Origin: an uncultured Dorea sp.
Lineage (GTDB): Bacteria; Bacillota; Clostridia; Lachnospirales; Lachnospiraceae
NCBI GenBank assembly: GCA_900550865.1
Contig: URTM01000008.1
Location: forward strand, 21,503 to 85,502
Length of the DNA stretch: 64,000 nt
Direction: 5' to 3'
The position numbers and the translations under genes are program-made. Shown piece by piece: positions 45,655-55,001 of the stretch (positions are counted from its first letter, which is position 1; every line of letters begins with the position of its first letter). Under the pieces are notes generated by a model, which saw only the letters and a program-made list of their open reading frames with translations, made no database searches and was not told where the DNA came from.

Positions 45655-46593
45655 CTACTTTTTATTTTTATAATTCACAATATAAATTCCCACACATACC
45701 AGAATCAATGCGATCAGACTTCTTGCATTAAATGCCTGGCTTACTTCACCAAGGACCAGTGCCGATAACACCACACTGCAAAGCGGATTGACAAATCCAA
45801 AGATTGCTACTTTTGACACTTCATTATGTGCCAGCAGAACTGACCAGAGTGTATACGCTACAGCTGATACCATCGCCAGATACAGGATCAATACCGCTCC
45901 CGCAACAGACATGTGATCCAGATGTCCACCCATGAGGATTCCTACTACAAACAGCAACATTCCACCCATGAAGAATTGACAGCCGCTTAAGATAACCGGT
46001 GATACTTTTTTAGAGAAAATATTGATCAGTACAGTTGATGCTCCATAGGACAACTGTGCGATCAGCACAAAACCTTCTCCCGTCAGTCTGAAGCCCATAT
46101 CCATAGAGCCGCCTGCCATGTTGATGATCACAACTCCGGCAAATCCGAGAATACAGCCGGCAAGTTTTCTGCCTGTCATCTTTTCATTTCTTACTAACAG
46201 ACATGCCATCAAAATTGCGATAAAATTTCCAAGTCCGGTGATAATTCCACCTTTTACACCGGAGGTATGTGCCACTCCGATGTAGAAGAAAAAGTACTGG
46301 ACAAAGGTCTGTGCAAAACAGACAGGAATCGCATACCGGAATACTTTTCCATCTGGAAGAACCATATGTTTTTCACGGATAGATGCAAATACTAACACCA
46401 GAATTCCAGCCAGTGCAAACCGGATACCGGCGAAAACGATCTGGCTTGCGGTATCTGCTGAATCTACATATAAGATACGATAGCCTGTCTTGATCACCGG
46501 AATTGCGCTGCCCCATAAGATGCAGCAGACACACGCCAGAGCTGCAACCACCCAGGTCCTTGTTAATCTATTATGTTTTTCTGTAGTTTCCAT
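45655..46593 (-). CDS. EamA/DMT family transporter
   Basis: 312 residues from the ATG at 46593, one base after the upstream stop codon; an ATG six codons earlier, overlapping the upstream gene, is possible. Ten hydrophobic segments in two EamA repeats: CILWGSAIPVIKTGY in the first half, and PLCSVVLSALVLGE in the second. Members export amino acids or other metabolites. It is co-transcribed with the dicarboxylate/amino acid symporter gene upstream, perhaps as an import/export pair. Confidence 0.88.
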   Translation of the reverse strand: METTEKHNRLTRTWVVAALACVCCILWGSAIPVIKTGYRILYVDSADTASQIVFAGIRFALAGILVLVFASIREKHMVLPDGKVFRYAIPVCFAQTFVQYFFFYIGVAHTSGVKGGIITGLGNFIAILMACLLVRNEKMTGRKLAGCILGFAGVVIINMAGGSMDMGFRLTGEGFVLIAQLSYGASTVLINIFSKKVSPVILSGCQFFMGGMLLFVVGILMGGHLDHMSVAGAVLILYLAMVSAVAYTLWSVLLAHNEVSKVAIFGFVNPLCSVVLSALVLGEVSQAFNARSLIALILVCVGIYIVNYKNKK

Positions 46594-46594
46594 T

Positions 46595-47818
46595 TTATTT
46601 TTCAATCTCAATCTTCTCTTTCAGTACGACACATCCGGCCATATCACCGATTACATTCACACAGGTTGCACCCATGTCGCATAATGTATTGATGCTGATA
46701 TACACACCCATGACTCCGGCCGGAAGACCTGCCATCGTTGCCAGTGCCGCAAACGATGCGATTGCTCCTCCCGGGATTCCCGGTGTTCCGACTGACAGAA
46801 GGACATTCGCCAGAAGGATAATGATCATCATCGGAATGCTGACATGTACGCCACATGCATTTGCGAAGAACATGATCATGAAGGACATCAAGATTGATAC
46901 CGCATCCATGTTAACAGTTGCACCAAGCGGAATTGTGATACTGGATATCTGGTTCGGTACGCCCAGTTCATCTTCCACACAACTTTTGCTGAGAGGAATC
47001 GTTGCAGAACTTGAACATGTACCAAATGCATTCAACGCTGCCGGCATGATCGCCTTGAAGAACTTCACCGGACTTGTCTTTCCGAGAATGCTTACTGCAC
47101 CGCCATATACAATAAATGCAAATCCAAAGAACGCAACATATAAGATAATCAGCTGTGTAGCCAGTGATATGATCGTCTTTGTTCCATTTGCCTCTACGAC
47201 AGGAACGATCGTACAGAATACTCCGATCGGTGTGAAATACATAACTGTACTGATAATCTTCAGGCATGCTTCGTTACAGGAATCAATTACCTTTAATAAT
47301 GGTTCACCCTTTTCTCCGATCGCAATCAGTGTGAATCCCATGATCAGTGCAAATACCAGCACCTGCAGCATATTACCCTCTGCAAATGCAGACACCGGAT
47401 TGGACGGGATCAGTCCTTTGATCGTATCAAGGATGCTGTCCATCTTTGTTGCCTGAATATCAGATGTAGCCATCTTAAAGCTGACGCCTTTTCCAAGACG
47501 GATCAGTCTCGGAATGATCAGTCCGACAAAACTTGCCAGTGCTGTTGTGCACAGGAAGAACAGCATTGCCGCTCCTGTGATCTTACCTGTCGTCCTGGCA
47601 CTTCCGATGCTTGCGATACCCATTACGATCGAACAGAATACCAGTGGGAAGATCATCATATTCAATGCACTCATATAGATGTTTCCCAGTACACTCGTTG
47701 CAGTCAGAACCACTTTAAACCGTCCCGCCAAAAACAGTCCGGTCAGGATTCCGAGGATCAGTCCGACGAAAATCGCACCGGTGATGTGTTTTCTGTACCA
47801 CTCATAAAAACTCTTCAT
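46595..47818 (-). CDS. Dicarboxylate/amino acid:cation symporter (DAACS family)
   Basis: 407 residues with eight membrane spans and two re-entrant loops. Family signatures are CSSSATIPLS near 263 and NMDAVSILMSFMIM (variant of NMDGT) near 305, plus GIPGGAI near 351. It takes up glutamate, aspartate, serine/threonine or dicarboxylates with Na+. It shares the upstream region with the divergent TIR protein gene and is followed directly by the EamA transporter. Confidence 0.92.
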   Translation of the reverse strand: MKSFYEWYRKHITGAIFVGLILGILTGLFLAGRFKVVLTATSVLGNIYMSALNMMIFPLVFCSIVMGIASIGSARTTGKITGAAMLFFLCTTALASFVGLIIPRLIRLGKGVSFKMATSDIQATKMDSILDTIKGLIPSNPVSAFAEGNMLQVLVFALIMGFTLIAIGEKGEPLLKVIDSCNEACLKIISTVMYFTPIGVFCTIVPVVEANGTKTIISLATQLIILYVAFFGFAFIVYGGAVSILGKTSPVKFFKAIMPAALNAFGTCSSSATIPLSKSCVEDELGVPNQISSITIPLGATVNMDAVSILMSFMIMFFANACGVHVSIPMMIIILLANVLLSVGTPGIPGGAIASFAALATMAGLPAGVMGVYISINTLCDMGATCVNVIGDMAGCVVLKEKIEIEK

Positions 47819-47972
47819 TCGTATGTACTCTCCTTACCTTTTAACTATAATATATCGTCTATATTTTACTATAGACATATAGATAATAGTTTATATCAAA
47901 AGGAGTGGGACGTCAATGTCCCACTTCCTTGGTTTCACCGTTTTTACAGTTTCCCCGTTGTTTGTCATATGC

Positions 47973-47978
47973 TAAAAT
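47973..47978 (+). promoter_or_regulatory. Probable extended -10 promoter of the TIR-STAND gene
   Basis: TGCTAAAAT fits an extended -10 element (TGN plus TAAAAT); the -35 is weak (TTTCCC at 17 nt). Transcription would start near 47985 and leave a short leader before the AGGTG ribosome binding site. A GTGGGAC/GTCCCAC hairpin lies just upstream. Confidence 0.4.
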
Positions 47979-48012
47979 AGAATTATTATCAATACAGAAA
48001 CGAGGTGCTTTT

Positions 48013-50328
48013 ATGCAGCACGAAGTATTTATCAGTTATCACCGAAACTCATCTGCTGAACTTGTGGAACATATTGTAGCGGCACTGGAAAGTCACGGAA
48101 TCAAATGCTGGTATGCCCCGCGGGATGTAGATTCAAGCTATGCCGGAGATATTGTTAAGGCAATCAATACATGCAAAGTCTTCCTTCTGGTTATGAATGA
48201 GCAGTCTTCTCATTCTGCCCATGTACTCAATGAAATTGACTGTGCTTTTAACCGGTTCCATCAACATGAATCCATCCGCCTGTTACCTTTCCGAACCGAT
48301 AACAGGGAAATATCGGATGATGTCCGGTATTACCTTGGACGGATTCATTTTCTGGATGGTACCGAACCGCCAGAAGAAGACCGTATCAATGCCCTTGTAT
48401 CCAGAATTTCTTATTGGATTCAAAGCAATGAATGGAACACCAATACCCAATCGGCCGTTCAGCCTCAGAACATTCGCAGTACCACCCTCATACACAACAC
48501 GAATTTTGTCGGCCGGGCATCTGAACTTAACGAAATATACCGTTTACTCCATAACAACAACAATAAATTATTTTTATGCGGAACCGGTGGCATTGGAAAA
48601 AGTGAACTTGCCAGACAATATGGACTGAAATTTCAGAACGAATACCGAACCATTCTCTGGTTCACTTACAACAGTACGCTGGAAGATATGATCATCACAG
48701 ATCAGTTTCTTCTCATCCATGGTCTGGAAAATGAGAAACAAGACCTTACAACTCCTCAGGCACGGGAAACTTATTATTATAAAAAGCTGAATTATTTAAA
48801 AGAACACTGCGATAAACATACGCTTCTTATCATCGACAATTTTGATGCCGAAGATGAACGCACGCAGGAACTTCTGGAGGGACCATATTCTGTAATTTTC
48901 ACTACCCGTATCAGTCGTGAAAAAGATGGATATCAGGAACTTTCCATTCATCCAATGGACAATCCGGAAGATCTTATTGCTTTGTTCCAGAAATTTTATA
49001 AACGCCCTCTACAGTCTGGCGATGATATGATTCTCTTGCAGATTTTTGATAAGATTGCCCGTCACACCTACGGCATCGAACTTCTGGCCAGACAAATGCA
49101 AGCCTCCAGAATGTCCCCTGCCAGTATGCTGGACTTTTTCAATGGAAAAGAAACTCCTGCCTCCAGACGTTCTCACATAGTAATGGAACATATCCTGAAT
49201 GTAATGACAGATCTGTTCCACCTGGGCAGCCTTACAGAAGAGAAACTCTCCATCTTGAAAAATATGGCACTTCTTCCGGTAGAAGGTATTGAAACAGAGA
49301 CTTTTTTTGACTTAACAGAACTAGATGATTTTATGTTGATAGATGAACTGATTGATTCCAGTTTTATCCAGTATAATTACATTACCGATGTGATATCCCT
49401 GCATCCGCTCATCGTCAATACCATTCAGAAAAATGATCCTGATTTTGTAGATGACTGCCAGATTTATATCCGGAATCTGACCAGACAACTCTCATCTTTT
49501 ACCCATTTGAAGTCAGCGGAAAAGCGTACCCTGCTCTCACTTGCGGAAGTTTACTATCTGAAATGGTGCAGTCCATCCCGCTCTTTTGATATTCCATTCA
49601 TGGAATATCTTGCGGAAGCTTATGCCGAATATTTCATACGAGACAAAAGTATTGCCATCATGAAACGGCTTCTGACACTGAATCCGGAGCCACTGAAAGC
49701 CAGCTGGTATCACTACTACATTTCAAATCAGCTGCGCTGCCTTGAACAATATGACGGACTTTCTTCTGAAGCTGCGTTGTCCCTTTCCCTACTGAAAGAC
49801 CTTCCGGATTCTTTAGAAAAGAAGCAGCAGCTCTCCAGAAGTTATTCTATGATGGGATGGGCAAAATATCATACGGATGACTTTGAACAGGCTTTTTCTT
49901 ATTTTGAACATTCTCTGCAGCTCCGTAAAGAAACGCTTTCAGACGACAATGTGCTGATCGCCTGGGCATATTTCAACAGTGCCAGTGTGCTGACTAAGAT
50001 GAAAGAGACAGAAAAGGCCATTCAATATTATGAAGAAGCCATCAGGCGTTTCCTGCGGATTAACGAGATTGGTATCTGTGTACCTGCCTATATCTGTATC
50101 GCAGAAGCCTATCTTGATTTGAATGACTGCACAAAAGCTACGAATGCATTGGAGCAGGCTTTTACTTATGAATATGAATATTATGGTGAAGAAAATTGCC
50201 GGAAATACTGGCTTTATGATATCAAATCTAAGATTTTGGAAAAGCAGGGTAAAAACGATGAAGCTGCCGAATACCGGCGCTGGTCTGAAGAAGAATATAA
50301 GAAATATATTCAGAGTCGCGAAACATAA
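48013..50328 (+). CDS. TIR-NB-ARC-TPR STAND NTPase, probable antiviral sensor
   Basis: 771 residues from the ATG at 48013, with AGGTG before it; the frame is open 36 codons upstream without a site or homology. Residues 1-135 form a TIR domain (VFISYHRNS, CWYAPRDVD at 32-40, and VLNEID with Glu74 as candidate NADase residue). An NB-ARC-like NTPase follows: P-loop GTGGIGKS at 190-197, Walker B LLIIDNFD at 271-278 and sensor TTR at 297-299. The C-terminus from about 540 has TPR-like helices that would act as the sensor. Bacterial proteins with this layout oligomerise on sensing phage and the TIR domain depletes NAD+. Here the role is inferred. It converges on the accessory array. Confidence 0.88.
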   Translation: MQHEVFISYHRNSSAELVEHIVAALESHGIKCWYAPRDVDSSYAGDIVKAINTCKVFLLVMNEQSSHSAHVLNEIDCAFNRFHQHESIRLLPFRTDNREISDDVRYYLGRIHFLDGTEPPEEDRINALVSRISYWIQSNEWNTNTQSAVQPQNIRSTTLIHNTNFVGRASELNEIYRLLHNNNNKLFLCGTGGIGKSELARQYGLKFQNEYRTILWFTYNSTLEDMIITDQFLLIHGLENEKQDLTTPQARETYYYKKLNYLKEHCDKHTLLIIDNFDAEDERTQELLEGPYSVIFTTRISREKDGYQELSIHPMDNPEDLIALFQKFYKRPLQSGDDMILLQIFDKIARHTYGIELLARQMQASRMSPASMLDFFNGKETPASRRSHIVMEHILNVMTDLFHLGSLTEEKLSILKNMALLPVEGIETETFFDLTELDDFMLIDELIDSSFIQYNYITDVISLHPLIVNTIQKNDPDFVDDCQIYIRNLTRQLSSFTHLKSAEKRTLLSLAEVYYLKWCSPSRSFDIPFMEYLAEAYAEYFIRDKSIAIMKRLLTLNPEPLKASWYHYYISNQLRCLEQYDGLSSEAALSLSLLKDLPDSLEKKQQLSRSYSMMGWAKYHTDDFEQAFSYFEHSLQLRKETLSDDNVLIAWAYFNSASVLTKMKETEKAIQYYEEAIRRFLRINEIGICVPAYICIAEAYLDLNDCTKATNALEQAFTYEYEYYGEENCRKYWLYDIKSKILEKQGKNDEAAEYRRWSEEEYKKYIQSRET

Positions 50329-50357
50329 CTTCCATGTTTCAATATAAACCTCTTCTA

Positions 50358-50400
50358 GGGATGTGAAAAAACTCAATCGAGTTTTTTCACATCCCCTTTT
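50358..50400. terminator. Terminator between the TIR gene and the accessory array
   Basis: A perfect 17-bp stem (50358-50374 with 50379-50395), starting GGGATGTG, has a 4-nt loop and is followed by CCTTTT on the plus strand. It lies between two convergent genes and can act in both directions. Confidence 0.85.
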
Positions 50401-50403
50401 CAT

Positions 50404-51216
50404 TCACTGCTCACTTATCTTCTCTTTCCGCGAACTCTTCTTAAAAATCTTGTCATCTATCACTACATTCGAATGATTTTCAATACAATCCGCTGACTCC
50501 ATACCTGTATAATAGAATGCTTTCTCTCCTATATGCCTGACTGTTGCCGGAATCACTGCATGGCGTATCCCCGTATTAAAGAACGCTCCCTCTTCTATTA
50601 CTTCTACCCCCCGCATCTCTATCTGTTCCAGCCAGCATGAAAAAAATGCATAATCCCCAATCTTCTTCACCGACTCCGGCAAAATCACGCTCTTAATCCC
50701 TCTTTCCATCGGAAATGCACATGGACCGATTGTTGTGATTCCATCCGGTATCTCTACTTCTTTCTCCCCACCCATATATGCGATCAGTTCATGATCCTCT
50801 GATACTACCAAAGGCTCACCCCAGACATAATCTTTCTCATGTATCACTCTTTTTACTGTGTAAGCATCAAAATATCTCTCCTTACATTCCAGTCCATACT
50901 TTTCATCTCCAAGATCACTGAACGAATCAAAATACAGGTAGAATACCCGGTCACCAACAAATCTCAGTGAAATATATCCCCGGTCTTCATCAATCCATCC
51001 GTCTTTTGCTCTGTACCGGATCTCCTGAAGTTCCGATAATTTTAAATTTGTCCCTTTTCCATCAATGATCAGTCTGCCTTCCTTGTCCACTCCATAGTCT
51101 GCATCACAGTCCGGATCATCGGAGATGACCATCCAGTCACCATAGCTTTTTTCTGTGATCTGCGAGATCTTTTCTATGATCTCTGTAAATTTTTCTACAA
51201 ATGTTGTTCCATCCAT
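50404..51216 (-). CDS. BspA-type leucine-rich-repeat (LRR_5) protein
   Basis: 270 residues. The C-terminal half holds at least four LRR_5 units (ITTIGPCAF, VKKIGDYAFFSC, VEVIEEGAFF, VRHIGEKAFYYTG). The N-terminal ~130 residues form a separate domain rich in Trp and Asp (WMVISDDPDCDADYG), without a signal peptide. BspA-type repeats bind proteins; without secretion signals this one probably acts in the cytoplasm as a recognition module. A GGAGG site lies before the ATG. It is the last gene of the minus-strand array, 133 nt after the metallophosphoesterase. Confidence 0.8.
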   Translation of the reverse strand: MDGTTFVEKFTEIIEKISQITEKSYGDWMVISDDPDCDADYGVDKEGRLIIDGKGTNLKLSELQEIRYRAKDGWIDEDRGYISLRFVGDRVFYLYFDSFSDLGDEKYGLECKERYFDAYTVKRVIHEKDYVWGEPLVVSEDHELIAYMGGEKEVEIPDGITTIGPCAFPMERGIKSVILPESVKKIGDYAFFSCWLEQIEMRGVEVIEEGAFFNTGIRHAVIPATVRHIGEKAFYYTGMESADCIENHSNVVIDDKIFKKSSRKEKISEQ

Positions 51217-51349
51217 AACTGTACCTCCATCTTTATCATATATTTTTCTTATATTATGATAGAGATATTATAAATGAATCTTTTTTGCCTTCCTGTTCAA
51301 AAATCTGTCAATTTCTGAGCAGATTCTATCCGTTTTCATTCTTTCGCTT

Positions 51350-52153
51350 TTATTCTAATTTCCTGATCTCTTTATAAACAATCTCATACCGTTCTGCTCT
51401 TATCTCTATATGATAATGCCCGGCCAGCCATCTCACAACACGATCACCCAACGTATCTGCGATTCTCTGCAGCCACTGCTCAGTCCGTGACTTCTGTTTC
51501 TCTCCGGCATCTTCGTCATGCTCCCGCTCCGGTGCCCAGTCAGACGGAAGCATATGTGACAGCACATAGACAGGTTCTTCTATCTTCCCGGCTGTAGCCA
51601 GGATCTGTTCAAATTCACAGTCTGAAAGCTCTTCATCGAACCACCAGCCTGCACCTTCCATCCCTTTTAGAAATCTTCCAAAGAAATCCGAGCTGCGGGC
51701 ACCACCCACCACTAAAAATTTCTTCCTTTCTTCCCCATCAGGAATGCTGTATATTTCTCCATCCTTCAAAAATATAAGGTCCGGGAATGCCGGACCTTTC
51801 GGATTGTCTTCTACGTATACCCAGCCGCTATACACCTCTTTTTCAATATACCGATCTAAATTCCCGGGTCTGGCTTCATGATTCCCACGCACAAACAGGA
51901 TCTGTATATATATGCCTTCTGTCTTAAGTTCATCAATTTTATCCTGTAGTTCTTTCTTCAGCTTCTGGTCCCGTTCGTCCATGCAAAAATTCAATCCGGC
52001 ATCCCCCAGCTGCAGCAGTATGGTCTTCTGTGTCTCTGTGTTCTGCTTTTTTACTAGATATTGCTGTTCTACCGGATATTGCTGCTTTAGCAAATCCATC
52101 CAGTTTATAATCCCCTTAATATCTCCGTGGATATCTCCCGTATAAAAGATAAT
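51350..52153 (-). CDS. Metallophosphoesterase with a non-standard start codon
   Basis: About 267 residues if translation starts at ATT (52153-52151). The calcineurin-like motifs are complete only then: TGDIHGD lies at residues 5-11, upstream of the first ATG (52099), followed by LGDAGLNF, GNHEAR, SHMLP and AGHYH. A GTGAGG site lies 4 nt before the ATT and an in-frame TGA just before it, so ATT (or the next codon, ATC) takes the place of the usual ATG. The family hydrolyses phosphate esters with two metal ions; the target may be protein, nucleotide or nucleic acid. It follows the kinase gene by 22 nt. Confidence 0.72.
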   Translation of the reverse strand: MIFYTGDIHGDIKGIINWMDLLKQQYPVEQQYLVKKQNTETQKTILLQLGDAGLNFCMDERDQKLKKELQDKIDELKTEGIYIQILFVRGNHEARPGNLDRYIEKEVYSGWVYVEDNPKGPAFPDLIFLKDGEIYSIPDGEERKKFLVVGGARSSDFFGRFLKGMEGAGWWFDEELSDCEFEQILATAGKIEEPVYVLSHMLPSDWAPEREHDEDAGEKQKSRTEQWLQRIADTLGDRVVRWLAGHYHIEIRAERYEIVYKEIRKLE

Positions 52154-52175
52154 CGTTCCTCACCACTTTCTGCTT

Positions 52176-53330
52176 TTATTCTGCCTCACATACCTCACAC
52201 AGCAGCTCTTCATCAAAATCATCCGGCAGATCAAATATTCCGGATTCCGCCATATTTTTTATCAACACCGCCGGATGCGCGCCATTATGCAGAATCGTTT
52301 CCAGTATCTCTATATCCCCTCTTAATTCTTCTACCGACTGGTATCCCGTATTCTGATTTTTCAGGCGGATATCTGCCAGTGTATCCTTTATAGACGCTCT
52401 CTGCTCCTGATCCATATCTGCTTTTTCGAACAATTCTTCTGTTATCTTCACCACACTATAGAGATCGTCTTTCACCGATAGCTGATTTACTGCTTCGATC
52501 AGAGCCTGCGCCCGCTCAAAGGATGGGTCAGCGCTTTTATAGAGCCGTTTGTGATTACGGATTGCTAATAACCCCATCGATCCATACTCTCTGGTAGTGC
52601 TGCCAAGCGTGGTATTCAGAATGATCTGGTCTGCTGATGCAAATATCTCCTTTACACTCAGCTGTGACAGGTCTTTCTGATACTCCCTTAACGGCACTAC
52701 ACTTCCGAAGTCTAACAGACAAAGGTTCGCATTCGCTCCCTGTCCACGCACATAGATATTCTCCGGCTTGATATCTCCATGGATATAACCCTTTTTACTC
52801 AGATGTCTGACAATTACCAACAACTGGTATATGTATTTCAGACAGTCCTCCGGACAAAGAGATTTCTCCATTGTGGAATACAGGGTTTCTCCTTCATCTG
52901 TATCGATTATGAGATAACTGGTATCTCCTTTTTTTGTGCAAAGGCGCTCTAATTGAAAAGCATAAGGGTTATTACTCTGGTCCTCGCCCGGATTAAAGTA
53001 AATATTCTGATTCATGGCAAGCTCACGTTCTACATTTTCTTTCTGTATCTGCAGCTCTTTTTCTCTGTATTCCGGCAGGATCTTAATATCATCTCCGACA
53101 TTGTCCCGAATATAAATGCCATCTTCGTATGCTTCTTTCGGAAAAAACTCTTTTACGATGCAGGCAACGTTCCTACCGTTTCTGCTCCTTACTCCACGAT
53201 AGGCAAGGCATGAACCTCCTCTGCTAATGAGTGCTAACAATCTCACCTGCTCTGTACCTGTTTCGTCACATAGCAGGAACCCGTCCTGCAAAGGCAGTTC
53301 AATATTGTCTTTGATCAGTCCTAATCGCAT
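52176..53330 (-). CDS. Serine/threonine-protein-kinase-like protein
   Basis: 384 residues. Kinase landmarks are complete although divergent: glycine-rich ISRGGSCLAYRG near 35-46, Lys60 in VKEFF, HGDIKPEN at 184-191 with catalytic Asp186 and Asn191, and DFG with Asp207. It is therefore probably active. There is no membrane span or extracellular PASTA repeat, unlike PrkC-type kinases. Its start overlaps the end of the 538-residue unknown gene by 10 nt, so the two are translationally coupled. A phosphoesterase gene follows, which suggests opposing activities on one target. It belongs to the accessory array. Confidence 0.85.
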   Translation of the reverse strand: MRLGLIKDNIELPLQDGFLLCDETGTEQVRLLALISRGGSCLAYRGVRSRNGRNVACIVKEFFPKEAYEDGIYIRDNVGDDIKILPEYREKELQIQKENVERELAMNQNIYFNPGEDQSNNPYAFQLERLCTKKGDTSYLIIDTDEGETLYSTMEKSLCPEDCLKYIYQLLVIVRHLSKKGYIHGDIKPENIYVRGQGANANLCLLDFGSVVPLREYQKDLSQLSVKEIFASADQIILNTTLGSTTREYGSMGLLAIRNHKRLYKSADPSFERAQALIEAVNQLSVKDDLYSVVKITEELFEKADMDQEQRASIKDTLADIRLKNQNTGYQSVEELRGDIEILETILHNGAHPAVLIKNMAESGIFDLPDDFDEELLCEVCEAE

Positions 53331-54937
53331 GATGACACCACCTCTCTTCCCTTGATAATGTTATTAAATGCTGCCGTATGATACATAACCAGAACATTCT
53401 CTTCAAACTCTTCTGCCAGTTCGTATAATTCCTGTGCTGAACCCGCTTTCATTGCTTTTTCATAATATTGATCAAATGGATGATTTGCAAATGTTCCGGC
53501 ATCATATCTGCAGTTTTCCAGCATATGTTGAATATACGCTTCGTCTATCTCACTGCAGCCATGCGCTCTGGCAACCAGTGCTGTAAGCTTCAGCATTTCA
53601 CGCGACACATTCCCTCCATCAGACATTAATACATTGATTCTTGTTCCCATCCGAACTCCTATAGCTGTTTTAGAATCCAATATTTTTTCCATGAAAACCT
53701 TCATTTTTTCTTCTGTTTTAAAAAAATATGCACCTATTCTTGCAAGATCTTGTCTTTTTTCCGCATAATTGTCATCATTTAAATGTTTCTGATAATATTC
53801 TTCATATTTTTTTTCATAATAATAGCCAAAACTATACTGCTTGTTCAAAAAAATGGTCTCTCCCAGTACATCGGTATAGATTTCTCCCAGTTTTTCACAG
53901 GATGTTTTTCCACAAGATTCCAGATATGACCAGAGAGTCTTTTTTGGATCTTTTTTATCAACTTTTTTTGCGGCTTCCTTATAGTTTGTCTTCAGGTAGC
54001 AACGATTCAATGCGGCTCTCAGACTCTTCGGGTCTTCCGGTTTTCCCGTGATCGTGAAATTCTTTTCATCAATACCCTCTATTACATCCGTTATATTATG
54101 ATCCACAATTACTAACAAAATTCTGTAAAGATACCATTGGCGTCTCCACGACGCGTATTCAGCCTGTTGACGGAAATGCTTCTTGAAGATGACATCAAAT
54201 CTCCAGTCAAGCGCCTTCTCTGTATCATCCTTGTATGCTTCTATAATATTCCCCAGATCCAACGTCATCTGTGCATAGGTTTCCCGTGTTTTTTTCTCAT
54301 CGTCGTCCAGACCTCCATTTACGATTCTCTTCAGATCGTAATACTTTATGCCATTCTCGTAGTCCTCCCGCAGAGCTCCAAATGCACGGTGAAATTCATC
54401 TTCTTCGGATCTGTTATTTTCTTCTGCATCTCTTTCCAGTACCTGCTTCATCTCTTTCTGCAGATCGATCCACTGTTCCCACGCCGCACAGGTTCTGAAT
54501 GCAAATGTAAGCAGAATCTCTTCCATATTGTCATTCGTAACGATACTGAGATCCGCCGCTTTTAAAAGACCGTTTAATAAGTTGATATATTTTCCGTTTA
54601 AGCGGTCATCTAACGGAATTTTCTGGTCTTTTGCAAGAAAAGCAATAAATATACAATAGTCTTTGCTGATCTCATTCCGGCACATTTTCGGAATCGTTTC
54701 TGTAAGGAATTCTTCAGCGTCTGCCGGATCACCACATCTTTTTAATTCTTTCAGCGCTTTCATGGTGTTATTAAAGTAATACAGATTAAAGCGGTCTTCC
54801 AGCGGCGTCCCTTTCATCTTTTGCTTCCACTGGTCAATCATTTTTTCTGCGTATTTTCTATATTTTTCTTTGCTTTCCGCATTTATCTGATCCACCTTAA
54901 TCTGATCTGCAAACGCTTTGATCCATTTGTATTCCAT
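53321..54937 (-). CDS. Unknown helical protein coupled to the kinase
   Basis: 538 residues, charged and lysine/glutamate-rich, predicted largely helical. No signal peptide, membrane span or familiar catalytic motif is evident. Aromatic-rich stretches such as YGYYYEKKYEEYYQ (about 365-380 region) suggest repeat helices of a scaffold. A GAAGGGAG site precedes the ATG. Its end overlaps the kinase start by 10 nt, and the NACHT-like gene ends 64 nt upstream. By position it may be the substrate, scaffold or effector of the kinase-NTPase module. I do not recognise the family. Confidence 0.7.
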   Translation of the reverse strand: MEYKWIKAFADQIKVDQINAESKEKYRKYAEKMIDQWKQKMKGTPLEDRFNLYYFNNTMKALKELKRCGDPADAEEFLTETIPKMCRNEISKDYCIFIAFLAKDQKIPLDDRLNGKYINLLNGLLKAADLSIVTNDNMEEILLTFAFRTCAAWEQWIDLQKEMKQVLERDAEENNRSEEDEFHRAFGALREDYENGIKYYDLKRIVNGGLDDDEKKTRETYAQMTLDLGNIIEAYKDDTEKALDWRFDVIFKKHFRQQAEYASWRRQWYLYRILLVIVDHNITDVIEGIDEKNFTITGKPEDPKSLRAALNRCYLKTNYKEAAKKVDKKDPKKTLWSYLESCGKTSCEKLGEIYTDVLGETIFLNKQYSFGYYYEKKYEEYYQKHLNDDNYAEKRQDLARIGAYFFKTEEKMKVFMEKILDSKTAIGVRMGTRINVLMSDGGNVSREMLKLTALVARAHGCSEIDEAYIQHMLENCRYDAGTFANHPFDQYYEKAMKAGSAQELYELAEEFEENVLVMYHTAAFNNIIKGREVVSSCD

Positions 54938-55001
54938 GAATTTCTCCCTTCATATGTGTCATAAATATTTTCACTTTTTTCATGTATTCTTCTACAGTCT
55001 C

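Noticed and set aside
46674..47456. 260-codon plus-strand frame
   Set aside because: Antisense to the DAACS symporter gene, whose membrane signatures are unambiguous.
47898..47930. GTGGGAC/GTCCCAC hairpin between the symporter and TIR genes considered as a terminator
   Set aside because: It lies between divergent genes and lacks a clean T-run in either direction; a role as leader or operator structure cannot be shown.
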